A stretch of DNA of 64,000 nt from Phenylobacterium sp. J367. GTDB lineage: Bacteria > Pseudomonadota > Alphaproteobacteria > Caulobacterales > Caulobacteraceae. Under the pieces are notes generated by a model that saw nothing but the letters and a program-made list of their open reading frames with translations, was not told the DNA's origin and did not search any database. Location of the stretch: NCBI RefSeq assembly GCF_024699985.1, contig NZ_JAJONA010000001.1, positions 744,001 to 808,000 of the forward strand, in the 5' to 3' direction. Shown piece by piece: positions 49,627 through 58,764 of this stretch (within the stretch, counting starts at the first letter, position 1; every line of letters begins with the position of its first letter). The position numbers were made by a program, and so were the translations under genes.

Positions 49627-50775
49627 ATGCCCGCCGCCATCGACGCCGTCGAACTCACCCGAGACCTGATCCGCCGCCCGTCGGTGACGCCCGCCGACGC
49701 CGGCGCCATGGACGTGGTCCAGCAGGCCCTGGAGGGTCTGGGCTTCGCCTGCCGCCGGATGAGGTTCGGCGAGATCGAGAACCTCTACGCCCGCTTTGGG
49801 ACCGCCCGGCCGAACCTCTGCTTCGCCGGCCACACCGACGTGGTGCCGGTGGGCGACGCGGCGGCCTGGTCGAAGGACGCCTTCGCCGCCGAGGTGGTGG
49901 AGGGCGTGCTGATCGGCCGGGGCGCCGTCGACATGAAGTCGGCCATCGCCGCCTTCGCCGCCGCCGCCGCCAAGGCCATCGCGGCCGGCGAGGTGACCGG
50001 CTCCCTCTCCTTCCTGATCACCGGCGACGAGGAGGGCGTGGCCCTCGATGGGACGAAGAAGGTGGTCGAGGCGCTGCAGGCCGAGGGCGAGGTCATCGAC
50101 CACTGCGTGGTGGGCGAGCCGACCAGCGCCGAGACCTTCGGCGACATGGTCAAGGTCGGCCGCCGGGGCTCGATCAACGCCGAGATCACGGTGGAGGGCG
50201 TCCAGGGCCACGTGGCCTATCCCCACCGGGCGGCCAACCCCGTGCCGGTTCTCGTGAAGCTGCTGGCCGCGCTGCAGGCCCGCCGGCTGGACGACGGCTA
50301 TCCGGAGTTCCAGCCGTCGAACCTGGAAGTCACCATGATCGACGTGCCGAACACGGCGACCAACGTCATCCCGGGCGTGGCGAAGGCCCGCCTCAACATC
50401 CGCTTCAACCCCAGCCACACCGGCCAGGCGCTAGCCGACTGGATCGAGGCCGAGGCGCGGACGGCGGCCGAGGGCTTCAAGGGCCAGGTGACGGTCACGC
50501 CGCAGATCAGCGGCGAGGCCTTCCTGACCGAACCCGGACCGTTCACCGAGGTGGTCTCGCAGGCCGTCGAGGACGCCGCCGGCCGGGCGCCGGAGCTCTC
50601 CACGAGCGGCGGCACGTCCGACGCCCGCTTCATCCGCGCGCTCTGTCCGGTGGTCGAGGTCGGCCTGGTGGGCCGCACCATGCACCAGGTGGACGAACGC
50701 GCCCCGGTGGACGAGATCCGCCAGCTCCAGGCGGTCTACGAGGCGCTGATCCGGCGGTATTTCGAGCGGTTCTAG
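49627..50775 (+). CDS. dapE: Succinyl-diaminopimelate desuccinylase
   Basis: Dizinc M20-family hydrolase of the lysine pathway. Metal and catalytic residues are visible in CFAGHTDVVPVGD (His, Asp), GRGAVDMKSAI (bridging Asp), ITGDEEGVALDG (Glu pair), VVGEPTSAETFG (Glu) and GRTMHQVDERA (His). The dimerisation domain follows GRRGSINAEITVEGVQGHVA. 382 residues, frame intact. It follows dapD with a convergent cupin gene between them. Confidence 0.95.
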   Translation: MPAAIDAVELTRDLIRRPSVTPADAGAMDVVQQALEGLGFACRRMRFGEIENLYARFGTARPNLCFAGHTDVVPVGDAAAWSKDAFAAEVVEGVLIGRGAVDMKSAIAAFAAAAAKAIAAGEVTGSLSFLITGDEEGVALDGTKKVVEALQAEGEVIDHCVVGEPTSAETFGDMVKVGRRGSINAEITVEGVQGHVAYPHRAANPVPVLVKLLAALQARRLDDGYPEFQPSNLEVTMIDVPNTATNVIPGVAKARLNIRFNPSHTGQALADWIEAEARTAAEGFKGQVTVTPQISGEAFLTEPGPFTEVVSQAVEDAAGRAPELSTSGGTSDARFIRALCPVVEVGLVGRTMHQVDERAPVDEIRQLQAVYEALIRRYFERF

Positions 50776-50896
50776 GCCCTCTCCCTACCCTCTCCCTCTC
50801 CGCTTCGCGGGGGGAGAGGAGTGGAGCTGCGAGGCCTGGGCCATCACCTCCTCTCCCCCGGGCGCAGCCCGAGAGGGAGAGGGTAGGGAGAGGGCC
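50776..50896. repeat. Family-1 paired hairpin element (copy M)
   Basis: Complete element in the convergent gap between dapE and truA; stems CCGCTTCGCGG and GGGCGCAGCCC, spacer AGTGGAGCTGCGAGGCCTGG. Confidence 0.9.
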
Positions 50897-50903
50897 GGCG
50901 GCG

Positions 50904-51641
50904 TCAGTACCCCACGTGGGTCAGGTAGAGCCCGTCGGATGGGGCGACGGGGCCGCAGGCCTTGCGGTCCCGGGCCTCCAGGGCCGCCTTCACGTCGTCC
51001 TTCGTCCAGCGGCCGAGGCCGACCTGGGCGAGGGTGCCGGTCATCGAGCGGACCTGGCGGTGCAGGAAGCTGCGGGAGGCGAACTCCAGCTTCACCTCCT
51101 CGCCGTCGCGCCAGACGCGGGCCACGTCCAGCGTCTTCATCGGGCTCTTCGCCTGGCAGCCCAGGTCGCGGAAGGTGGTGAAGTCGTGGTGGCCGACCAG
51201 CACCTGGGCGGCGGCGTGCATGGTCTCGGCGTCCAGCGGCTTCTTCACGTGCCAGACGCGGCCCTTGTCGAGCGCCGGCGGGCCCATGCGGTTGAGGATG
51301 CGGTAGAGGTAGCGCCGCTCCTTGGCCGAGAAGCGGGCGTGCCAGTCGCCCTGCGCCACCGCGACGTCGAGCACGGCGACCCGCTCGTCCACCAACCATG
51401 CGTTGAGCGCGTTGCGCACCGTCTCGACCGGCCAATCCTTCGCCAGGTCGATGTGGACGACCTGGCCGGTGGCGTGGACGCCGGTGTCGGTGCGGCCGGC
51501 GGCCTGCAGGCGCAGGGTCTCGCCGGAGAACTTCAGGACGGCGGCCTCGATGGCGCCCTGCACGGACGGCAGCCGTTCCTGGGCCTGGAAGCCGTGGTAG
51601 GGCCGGCCGTCGTACTCGATGGTCAGGCGGTAGCGGGGCAT
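50904..51641 (-). CDS. truA: tRNA pseudouridine(38-40) synthase TruA
   Basis: Converts uridines 38-40 of the tRNA anticodon arm to pseudouridine. The catalytic Asp is in LQAAGRTDTGVHATGQV; IEYDGRPYHGFQAQ and FLHRQVRSMTGTLAQVGLG are other family blocks. 245 residues, frame intact. Its ATG overlaps the fmt stop by 1 base, so the two genes are coupled. Confidence 0.95.
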   Translation of the reverse strand: MPRYRLTIEYDGRPYHGFQAQERLPSVQGAIEAAVLKFSGETLRLQAAGRTDTGVHATGQVVHIDLAKDWPVETVRNALNAWLVDERVAVLDVAVAQGDWHARFSAKERRYLYRILNRMGPPALDKGRVWHVKKPLDAETMHAAAQVLVGHHDFTTFRDLGCQAKSPMKTLDVARVWRDGEEVKLEFASRSFLHRQVRSMTGTLAQVGLGRWTKDDVKAALEARDRKACGPVAPSDGLYLTHVGY

Positions 51642-52570
51642 CAGGCGAGCTTCGTGCCGGCCGGCACGGCCGTGCCGTTCAGGAAGACCTCGGCGTCCTG
51701 CGGGCCCCGGCCCTCGCGCTGGACGCGGAGCAGGCGCACGGCGCCCTCGCCCGTAGCCACCAGCAGGCGGTCGTCCAGCGTGACGCCCGGCGCGCCGTCC
51801 ACGTCCTCGACGGCCGACAGCAGGGCCTTCACCCGAACCGGCCCCTTCTCGGTCGGCAGCTCGAACCAGGCGCCGGGGAAGGGCGAGAGCCCGCGGATCT
51901 TGCGGTCGAGCTCCGCACCGGGCCTGCCCCAGTCGATGCGCGCCTCTTTCGCCCGGATCTTCTTCGCGTAGGTGACGCCCTCCTCCGCCTGCGGGACCTC
52001 GACGGCGCGGCCGGCCTCGATCTCGGGGAGGGTGCGGGCGATCAGGTCGGCGCCGGCGGCGGCGAGGCGGTCGTGCAGGGTGGCGGCGGTGTCGGAGGGG
52101 CCGATGCGGACGGTCGCCGTCGAGAGCACCGGGCCCTCGTCCAGGCCCTCGGTCATCCGCATGACCTGGACGCCGGTGACGGCGTCGCCGGCCATGATCG
52201 CCCGCTGGATCGGCGCCGCGCCCCGCCAGCGGGGCAGCAGGGAGGCGTGGACGTTGAACGAGCCCAGGCGCGGCGCGTCCAGCACCGCCTTGGGCAGTAT
52301 CTGGCCGAAGGCGACGACGACGGCCGCGTCCAGGTCGAGCGCCGCGAAGGCCGCGATCTCGGCCGGGTCGCGCATGGAGGCCGGCGTGCGGACCAGGATG
52401 CCGCGCTCCTCGGCGAAGGCGTGCACCGGCGAGGGCTTCAGCGCCTGGCCGCGGCCGCGCGGGGCCGGCGGCTGGGAATAGACGCAGGCGATCTCATGGC
52501 CCGCCTCGACCAGGGCGGCGAGCGCGGCGACGGAGAAATCGGGGGTGCCGAGGAAGGCGAGACGCATCAT
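51641..52570 (-). CDS. fmt: Methionyl-tRNA formyltransferase
   Basis: Formylates initiator Met-tRNA. It has [19 protein letters not shown], the formyl-transfer motif [20 protein letters not shown] with Asn/His/Asp region, and [15 protein letters not shown]; the C-terminal OB-fold domain binds the tRNA. 309 residues (ATG 52570, MMR, with a second ATG 3 bases later). It is separated from def, its usual partner, by a small oppositely oriented lipoprotein gene. Confidence 0.95.
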   Translation of the reverse strand: MMRLAFLGTPDFSVAALAALVEAGHEIACVYSQPPAPRGRGQALKPSPVHAFAEERGILVRTPASMRDPAEIAAFAALDLDAAVVVAFGQILPKAVLDAPRLGSFNVHASLLPRWRGAAPIQRAIMAGDAVTGVQVMRMTEGLDEGPVLSTATVRIGPSDTAATLHDRLAAAGADLIARTLPEIEAGRAVEVPQAEEGVTYAKKIRAKEARIDWGRPGAELDRKIRGLSPFPGAWFELPTEKGPVRVKALLSAVEDVDGAPGVTLDDRLLVATGEGAVRLLRVQREGRGPQDAEVFLNGTAVPAGTKLA

Positions 52571-52652
52571 CGGGGGTTTACCTGCGCCGCCCGGGTAAGG
52601 GAACTTAGCGCCAAGCGGGACCGTTGAGCCGCGGACCTGAAGGGAGCCTCAA

Positions 52653-52961
52653 ATGAGAACCATCGCCCTCGTCGCCGCCGTCGGCGCGGCCCTTTCGCTC
52701 GCCGCCTGCAGCCAGCAGGCGCAGGACAAGACCCAGGCCGAGGTGAACGAGACCGCCTCGGAGGTGAAGACCGGCGCCATAGAGGCCGGCAACACCATGG
52801 AAGCCGGGCTCGACAAGGCCGGGGCGGAGCTGAAGGACATCACCGACGATCCGGAAGTGAAGAGGGCCGCCAGCGAGGCGAAGGACGCGCTGAAGGAACT
52901 CGGCGCCTCGATCAAGGACGCCAGCGACGAGCCGACGCCGCCGCCGGCCGAAGCGAAGTAG
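52653..52961 (+). CDS. Small lipoprotein, Ala/Glu/Lys-rich amphipathic
   Basis: The 102-residue product has a lipoprotein signal (VAAVGAALSLAACS, cysteine at about residue 19), then an amphipathic, charge-rich helical repeat (NETASEVKTGAIEAGNTMEA, LDKAGAELKDITDDPEV) and an acidic Pro-rich end (DASDEPTPPPAEAK). I do not recognise the family; it could be an entericidin-like or structural outer membrane lipoprotein. ATG 52653 follows GAAGGGAGCCTCAA. It is inserted, in the opposite direction, between def and fmt. Confidence 0.75.
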   Translation: MRTIALVAAVGAALSLAACSQQAQDKTQAEVNETASEVKTGAIEAGNTMEAGLDKAGAELKDITDDPEVKRAASEAKDALKELGASIKDASDEPTPPPAEAK

Positions 52962-52964
52962 GCC

Positions 52965-53474
52965 TCAGGCCGCGCGGACCAGCTTCTTGACCTTCTTCAC
53001 CGCCTGCTCGCGCTTGAGGCGCGAGAGGTGGTCGATGAAGAGGACGCCTTCCAGGTGGTCCATCTCGTGCTGGATGCAGACGGCGAAGAGGCCCTCGGCG
53101 TCCTCCTCCACCTGCTCGCCCTGGTAGTTGAGGTAGCGCAGCTTCACGCGGGCCGGACGGTCCACCTCGTCGTAGATTTCCGGCACCGAGAGGCAGCCTT
53201 CCTCGTAGGGGGCGGTTTCCTCCGAGGCCCAGAGGATCTCCGGGTTCACGAAGTAGCGGGGCTGGGGCTCTTCCTCGGGACGCGCCAGGTCCATGACGAT
53301 GACGCGCTTGGGCACGCCGATCTGGACCGCGGCCAAGCCGATGCCGGGCGCCGCGTACATGGTCTCCAGCATGTCGTCCATGAGCGCGCGCAGCTCGTCG
53401 TCAACCTTGTCGACGGGCGTGGACACCTGCTTCAGGACCGGGTGCGGGACGACGAGGATTTCACGAAGGGCCAT
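52965..53474 (-). CDS. def: Peptide deformylase
   Basis: Removes the formyl group from nascent proteins. The three motifs are complete: [20 protein letters not shown] and [13 protein letters not shown], giving the Cys and two His metal ligands and the catalytic Glu. ATG 53474 ([16 protein letters not shown]) is chosen because it matches the family N-terminus; upstream codons to 53558 are unlikely. 169 residues. It converges on the small lipoprotein gene, with stops 3 bases apart. Confidence 0.95.
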   Translation of the reverse strand: MALREILVVPHPVLKQVSTPVDKVDDELRALMDDMLETMYAAPGIGLAAVQIGVPKRVIVMDLARPEEEPQPRYFVNPEILWASEETAPYEEGCLSVPEIYDEVDRPARVKLRYLNYQGEQVEEDAEGLFAVCIQHEMDHLEGVLFIDHLSRLKREQAVKKVKKLVRAA

Positions 53475-53526
53475 GGGCGCGAGGTAGGGGCTGCAATTCC
53501 GAGCGTCAAGGTCGGGGATTATAGCG

Positions 53527-54756
53527 TCAGGACTCTTCGCCCGCCACGAGCCGGACACTGGGCGTTTCGGCCGCGGAGAGCTTGGCCAGCGGGCGCACCG
53601 CCGCCTCCAGCGGCTCCAGGGACTCCACCGGCTTGCCCTGGTGCTCGACCTTCAGGTCCTCGAAGCGCTTGGCCTGGGTCAGCACCTGGGTCTCCAGCGA
53701 GCCGACGAACTGGTTGTAGCGGCTGACCGCCGCCTCCAGCGCCTTGCCCACGGAGCCCGCGTGGGCGCCCATGACGGCGATGCGCTTGTAGAGCTCCTTG
53801 CCGAGCTCGGCGATCTTCTGGGCGTTGGCCGCCTGCTCCTCGACCCGCCAGCCGTAGACCACCGCCTTGCAGAGCGCGAAGAGCGTGGTCGGAGTGACGA
53901 TCACCACCCGGCGGTCCATGGCCTCGTTCATCAGGTCGGGCGCCCGGTCGAGGGCGGCGGCGAGCGCGCTATCCAGCGGCACGAACATGGCCACGAAGTC
54001 CGGCGAGGCGTCGAACTGGTCCCAGTAGGCCTTGGCCGACAGGCCCTGGATGTGCGCCCGCACGCTCTGGACGTGGCGCAGGCCGCAGCCGTCGCGCGCC
54101 AGGTCGTCCACCGCGTCCTGCAGTTCCAGGAAGGCGTTCAGCGAGCATTTGGCGTCGATGACGAAGAGGCCGCCGCCCGGCAGGCGCACGGTGACGTCGG
54201 GACGGCGGCGGCCCTCCTCGGTGTCGGTGGAGGTCTGTTCCTGGAAGTCGTAGCGGTTGGCGAGGCCGGCGGCCTCCAGAACGTTGCGCAGCGTCTGCTC
54301 GCCCCAGCGGCCCTGCACGCCGGCCCCGCGGCGGAGGGCGGCGGACAGCTTGCGGGCCTCGTCCTGGGTGGCGGTCGACGCCGCCAGCATCTGGGCGATC
54401 TGGGCCTTCAGGCCGCCGGTCTCCTCGGCGCGCTGCTTCTCCACCTGGGCGACCTGCTCCTGGAACTTCTGCAGGGTCTCGGCCACCGGCTTGAGCTGGG
54501 CCTCGATGCGCGCCTGGGCGAGCTGCTCGCGGTTGCGGAAGGTCTCCTCGGTCTGCCTGACCAGGGCCTCGGCGACGGCGGTGGCCGACTGGGCGGCCTG
54601 GGCCTTCACGAACTCCGCATGGGCGGCGGACTGCTCCTCGAGCAACCGCACCCGTCCCTCGGACAGCGCAGCGCGGGTCCGCTCCCGCAGCGCCCAGGCG
54701 ACGGCGGCGCCGGTGGCCAGCGCCAGGGCTATGACGGCGATCAGCAGCATGTTCAT
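53527..54756 (-). CDS. rmuC: DNA recombination protein RmuC
   Basis: An N-terminal membrane helix ([20 protein letters not shown]) precedes a long coiled coil (about residues 35-135, Ala/Gln/Glu-rich) and the RmuC nuclease-like domain: [38 protein letters not shown], and [20 protein letters not shown]. The D...ExK-like residues of a PD-(D/E)XK core are present (RPDV...IDAKC). RmuC limits inversions at short repeats. 409 residues, frame intact. It lies downstream of recR on the same strand. Confidence 0.92.
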   Translation of the reverse strand: MNMLLIAVIALALATGAAVAWALRERTRAALSEGRVRLLEEQSAAHAEFVKAQAAQSATAVAEALVRQTEETFRNREQLAQARIEAQLKPVAETLQKFQEQVAQVEKQRAEETGGLKAQIAQMLAASTATQDEARKLSAALRRGAGVQGRWGEQTLRNVLEAAGLANRYDFQEQTSTDTEEGRRRPDVTVRLPGGGLFVIDAKCSLNAFLELQDAVDDLARDGCGLRHVQSVRAHIQGLSAKAYWDQFDASPDFVAMFVPLDSALAAALDRAPDLMNEAMDRRVVIVTPTTLFALCKAVVYGWRVEEQAANAQKIAELGKELYKRIAVMGAHAGSVGKALEAAVSRYNQFVGSLETQVLTQAKRFEDLKVEHQGKPVESLEPLEAAVRPLAKLSAAETPSVRLVAGEES

Positions 54757-54802
54757 GCTGCGTTCTTTAGCGCTTTTGCTGAGTCGCGGCCACTGCGGCC
54801 AA

Positions 54803-55406
54803 TCAGGCAGGCCGCCGCGCCCGCATGGCCTGGGCGATGGTGCCGTCGTCGAGCCAGTCGAGTTCGCCGCCCACGGGGACGCCGCGGGCCAGCATGGTCA
54901 CCGAGACGCCGAGCGCCTTCCAGGCGGTCGGCGAGGTAGTGGGCGGTGGTCTGGCCGTCGACGGTGGCGGGCAGCGCCAGGATCACCTCGCGGACGCCCT
55001 CGTCGGCCGCCCGGCTGACCAGCGGGCCGACGCGCAGGGCCTCGGGCCCCACGCCGTCGAGCGCCGAGAGCAGGCCGCCCAGCACATGGTAGCGGCCGCG
55101 AAACGCGCTCGCCCGCTCCATGGCCCAGAGCGCCCCCACCTCCTCGACCACGCAGATCAGGGAGGCGTCGCGCTGGGCGTCGGCGCAGATGGCGCAGGGA
55201 TCCTGGGTGTCGAGGGAGCCGCACACCTGGCAGGTCTTCACGCGCTGGGACGCCTCGGCCAAGGCGTCGGCCAGCGGATTGAGCAGCTGCTCCCGCCGCT
55301 TCAGGAGGGCCAGCGCCGCGCGCCTAGCCGACCGGGGCCCGAGCCCCGGCAGCTTGGCGAGCAGGCCGATCAGCCGCTCGATCTCGGGTCCGGCGGATGC
55401 GGCCAA
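54803..55406 (-). CDS. recR: Recombination protein RecR (frame broken once)
   Basis: Works with RecFO in gap repair. It has a helix-hairpin-helix start ([20 protein letters not shown]), the zinc finger [20 protein letters not shown], and the Toprim domain ([17 protein letters not shown]). The frame breaks near 54918-54925; the restored end is [20 protein letters not shown] then [17 protein letters not shown] and TGA at 54803. About 200 residues after repair, normal. It starts 1 base after the ybaB stop region. Confidence 0.93.
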
Positions 55407-55407
55407 G

Positions 55408-55734
55408 TCAGAACTTCGGCATGCCCGGCAGGCCCATGCCGGCCAGCGGGCCGGCGGCCTCGCGCATCATCTCGGCCTGCTGGGCGTCCAGCTTGCGCTT
55501 GGCGTCGGCGTGGGCGGCGACGATCAGGTCGGAGATCACCTCGCCCTCGCCGGGCTGGATCAGGCTCTCGTCGAGGTCGACGCGGTGGAGCTCGCCGGAG
55601 CCCTTCAAGGTCACCTTGACCATGCCGCCGCCGGACGTGCCCTCGACGGAAAGCTCGGCCAGACGCGCCTGGGCGTCGGCCAGCTTCTGCTGCATGGCCT
55701 GGGCCTGCTTCATGAGGGAATTGAGGTCCTTCAT
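55408..55734 (-). CDS. ybaB: YbaB/EbfC family nucleoid-associated protein
   Basis: The 108-residue protein is a small DNA-binding dimer: [60 protein letters not shown]. Its place between dnaX and recR is the classic arrangement. It ends 1 base before the recR start and begins 6 bases after the dnaX stop. Confidence 0.95.
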   Translation of the reverse strand: MKDLNSLMKQAQAMQQKLADAQARLAELSVEGTSGGGMVKVTLKGSGELHRVDLDESLIQPGEGEVISDLIVAAHADAKRKLDAQQAEMMREAAGPLAGMGLPGMPKF

Positions 55735-55740
55735 CGGCGG

Positions 55741-57553
55741 CTACTCCTCGTCACTGTCTTCGGTTTCCTCGGGCGGCGCGGCCTCGGCCGGCTGCTCGGG
55801 CTCTATCTGGTTGCGGATGGAGACGATCTCGGCGCCCGGGAAGGCCTCCATCACCGAGCGCACGAACGGGTCGGCCTCGATCTCGGCGCGCACTTCCTGC
55901 TGCTCGCGCCGCTGCTTCTCCCAAAGGCTTTCGGCCCCGCCGCCGCCCTGGGCGACGATCAGCCAGCGCTCGCCGGTCCACTCCTTGAGGCGGGCGACGA
56001 GGCGCTGGGCGAGGTCGCGCGGCGCACCGGGGGGCCGGCTCGTACTCGATGGCGCCGGGCCGGAAGCTGATCGGGCGGACGAAGCGCTCCACGTCGAGCT
56101 TCAGCGTGATGTCTCGGCGCTTTTCGATCAGCGCCATGACGTCCTCGAAGGACTGCAGCGTCGGCGCGGGCTCGGCGCGGGCCGCGGGCATCGGCTGGCG
56201 CGCGACTGCGGAGGCCGCGCCCCCACCGCCCCCGCCGCCGCCGGAAGGCGACGAGCCGCCGCCGCCCGGGCCGCCGCCGACGGACTCGCCGGACTGCAGA
56301 CGCTTCAGCGCCTCCTCGGGTCCGGGCAGGTCGGCCGCATAGGCCATGCGGATGATCGCCATGTCGGTGGCCGCCGCGGCGTCGGGGCCCGGCGGACCTC
56401 CTCGTAGGCCTTCAGGAGGAGCTGCCAAAGCCGCGAGAGCACGCCGGCCGAGACCGAGGCCCCGACGGCGGCCAGCCGCGCGGCCTGCTCCTTGGGCATG
56501 ACCAGGGCCTGGGGTCCGATCGCCTTGGCGACGCTTGCGCCGTGGCAGTGGTCCAGCAGGTCGAGCATCACCTGGTCGGGATTGGCGCCGTAGCCGTAGA
56601 GCGTGCGGAAGGTCTCGATGGCGTCGCCCGCCTGGCCACGCATGATCAGCTCGAACAGCGAGATGGTCTGCGCGCGGTCGGCCAGGCCCAGCATGTCGCG
56701 GATGCTCTCGGCGGTGACCGTCTGGCCGGGCTCGGCCTGGACGATGGCCTGGTCGAGCATGGACTGGCCGTCGCGCACGGAGCCCTCGGCGGCCCGGGCG
56801 ATCAGCATCAGGCCCTCCTGCTCGACGCGGGCCCCCTCGTTCTCGCAGATCATCTCGAGGTTCTTGAGCAGGACCTCGGGCTCCACCCGGCGCAGGTCGA
56901 ACCGCTGGGTGCGCGACAGGATGGTCACCGGCACCTTGCGGATCTCGGTGGTCGCGAAGATGAACTTGGCGTGCGGCGGCGGCTCCTCCAGCGTCTTCAG
57001 GAGGGCGTTGAACGCCCCCGTCGACAGCATGTGGACCTCGTCGATGATGTAGACCTTGTAGCGGGCCTCGACCGGGGCGTAGCGGACGCCCTCCAGCAGC
57101 TCGCGCATGTCGGCCACGCCGGTGCGGCTGGCGGCGTCCAGCTCCAGGACGTCCATGTGCCGCCCCTCGATGATCGCCCGGTCGTGGCGACCCTCCTCCT
57201 TGAAGTCGAGCGTGGGCTCGTGGACGGTGTCGGTCTCGTAGTTCAGGGCGCGGGCGAGCAGGCGGGCGGTGGTCGTCTTGCCGACCCCGCGGACGCCGGT
57301 GAGCATGAAGGCGTGGGCGATCCGGCCGCTGGCGAACGCGTTGCGCAGCGTCCGCACCATGGCCTCCTGGCCATAGAGGTCCTCGAAGGTCTTCGGACGG
57401 TACTTCCGCGCGATGACGGTGTAGGCCGCGCCCTCGTCGGAAGGGGCCGGCTTCGGCGCGTCGCCGAACATGTCGCCGGTGTTCGGGTCCCGCCCACCCA
57501 AGGCCTCAGGGGGGCGGTTCGTCAGAATCGAGCTGGAAGTCTTCGTCCGCCAT
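55741..57553 (-). CDS. dnaX: DNA polymerase III subunit gamma/tau (frame broken three times)
   Basis: The clamp-loader ATPase: YRPKTFEDLYGQEAMVRTLR, Walker A GVRGVGKTTTARLL, Walker B KVYIIDEVHMLSTGAFNALL, and the SRC-like ILSRTQRFDLRRV. The segment after Walker A has no cysteine, although E. coli DnaX has a four-Cys zinc module there. A Gly/Pro-rich linker and the C-terminal tau-like domain follow (FEDVMALIEKRRDITLKLDV). Breaks: six G at about 57509-57514 (repair gives MADEDFQLDSDEPPPEALGG from ATG 57553), near 56395-56405, and at six G near 56030-56035. Repaired end is EETEDSDEE, TAG at 55741. About 604 residues. Confidence 0.92.
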
Positions 57554-57614
57554 GCGGCCATCTAACGGGACGGCCCGGCCCCGGGAAAGGGGAAAGCCGG
57601 CTCATGCGGGGATT

Positions 57615-57716
57615 GGGTGGAGACCGAACGACAACCCAAAGGGAATCTCGTTGTGGCTGCTGCCTTCCGGCCCTGACCAGGTTGGCGAGGTCTTCGTCCG
57701 CCGCCGATCTCCGAGG
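57615..57716 (-). ncRNA. ffs: Signal recognition particle RNA (small bacterial 4.5S type)
   Basis: On the minus strand the conserved domain IV reads GGTCAGGGCCGGAAGGCAGC AGCC, the Ffh-binding hairpin of bacterial SRP RNA with the GGAA tetraloop. The outer stem pairs GGAGATCG (minus strand, plus coordinates 57705-57712) with CGGTCTCC (57619-57626). The size of roughly 95-100 nt fits the small bacterial class. It lies just upstream of dnaX in the same direction, a common alphaproteobacterial placement. The ends are approximate. Confidence 0.92.
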
Positions 57717-57751
57717 GGGCATATGGCGGATCGGGGCCGCCGGGGCAAGGG

Positions 57752-58648
57752 TCAGGGGCGTCGCAGCACGCCGGGACCATAGGCCGGCCGCCGCGCGGCC
57801 TCGGGGTTGCGGGCCAGATGACAGGCCCAGGCGGCGTCGAGGATGGGGGCGGCGAGCTGTTCGGCCGCGCCGCCGCTGACAGTGGTGAAGCCCGACGTCT
57901 GGCCGATCAGCGTGGTGAAGCTGTAGGCGGTCGTGACGCTGTGCGGGGCGGGGGCCCCGGCCTCCCGGTTCGGTCCCGGGCCGTACAGGTCGAGCCGCCA
58001 GTTGGGCTGGTGGCCCTCGAGCGCGTCCACCGCCTGACGGAGCGCCGGGCAGCCGCGGGAGTCCACCGTCTCCACGCGGGAGTTCTCCCTCAGCATCGGC
58101 CGCGGCGACGGCAGGCCGGCGAAGACCTGTTCGACATCCGCCCGCCACCAGTCCGTCCCGGGGCCCAGGCCGATCGCCTTCAGGTGCGCCACCAGGCGAG
58201 GCGCGTCGAAGGCCTCGCGCATCCAGCGCGCCACCGGGCTGCGTTCGGGACTATCCAGGACCTCGTCCGGAACCCAGGCCCAGCGGACGAGGTACTGGCA
58301 GGTCCCCGGCGTCGGCCGCCAGGACTGGCCGGCCAGCGGCTGGCAGTAAGCGCGCACCTCACCGGCGGTGAAGCGGCCGTAGTCCGACGACCGCTGATAG
58401 CTCGCCATCGGGGGCCCCATCGAGGTCAGGCCGGCGGCCTCGGCCGGGCCCTGGGCGCGGGCGTGGGTCACAGGCCCCTTCTCGCCTTCGATCCACCAGC
58501 CCCAGCGGGCATAGAGGACGCGCAGGTCATAGCCGTCGAGCGTGGCCGGTACGCCCTCGGGGAGCACTGCCGGCGGCGGCGGCACGGCCGCCGCCCCGGT
58601 CGCCGCCAAGCCGAACGCCAGGATCGCAAGACGCCGCAGCCGCTTCAT
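57752..58648 (-). CDS. Exported hypothetical protein
   Basis: The 298-residue product has a basic start and hydrophobic signal (MKRLRRLAILAFGLAATGAA, cleavage near residue 21). The mature part is rich in Trp, Pro and Arg (YARWGWWIEGEKGPVTHARA, YLVRWAWVPDEVLDSPERSP), with cysteines at a few positions (AYCQPL, GTCQYL, RGCPAL, WACHLA) that could form disulfides in the periplasm. I do not recognise a family. The start ATG 58648 is chosen to give the signal peptide. It lies upstream of the SRP RNA. Confidence 0.7.
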   Translation of the reverse strand: MKRLRRLAILAFGLAATGAAAVPPPPAVLPEGVPATLDGYDLRVLYARWGWWIEGEKGPVTHARAQGPAEAAGLTSMGPPMASYQRSSDYGRFTAGEVRAYCQPLAGQSWRPTPGTCQYLVRWAWVPDEVLDSPERSPVARWMREAFDAPRLVAHLKAIGLGPGTDWWRADVEQVFAGLPSPRPMLRENSRVETVDSRGCPALRQAVDALEGHQPNWRLDLYGPGPNREAGAPAPHSVTTAYSFTTLIGQTSGFTTVSGGAAEQLAAPILDAAWACHLARNPEAARRPAYGPGVLRRP

Positions 58649-58764
58649 CCGCCCAGGATGACGACAGGCGCCGCGGCCCGGCAAGCGGAGCCGTGGCGGC
58701 AAGATGGCGAAATTCAAATGTTCGCCGCATCGGGACGCCACAGGCCGAAAGCCACGCTCGGCCC

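Noticed and set aside
55741..57553. Programmed ribosomal frameshift in dnaX producing gamma
   Set aside because: The breaks are not at an A-AAA-AAG-type slippery site; they fall in G/C runs or GC-rich DNA, and one lies near the start codon. Similar breaks occur in many unrelated genes.
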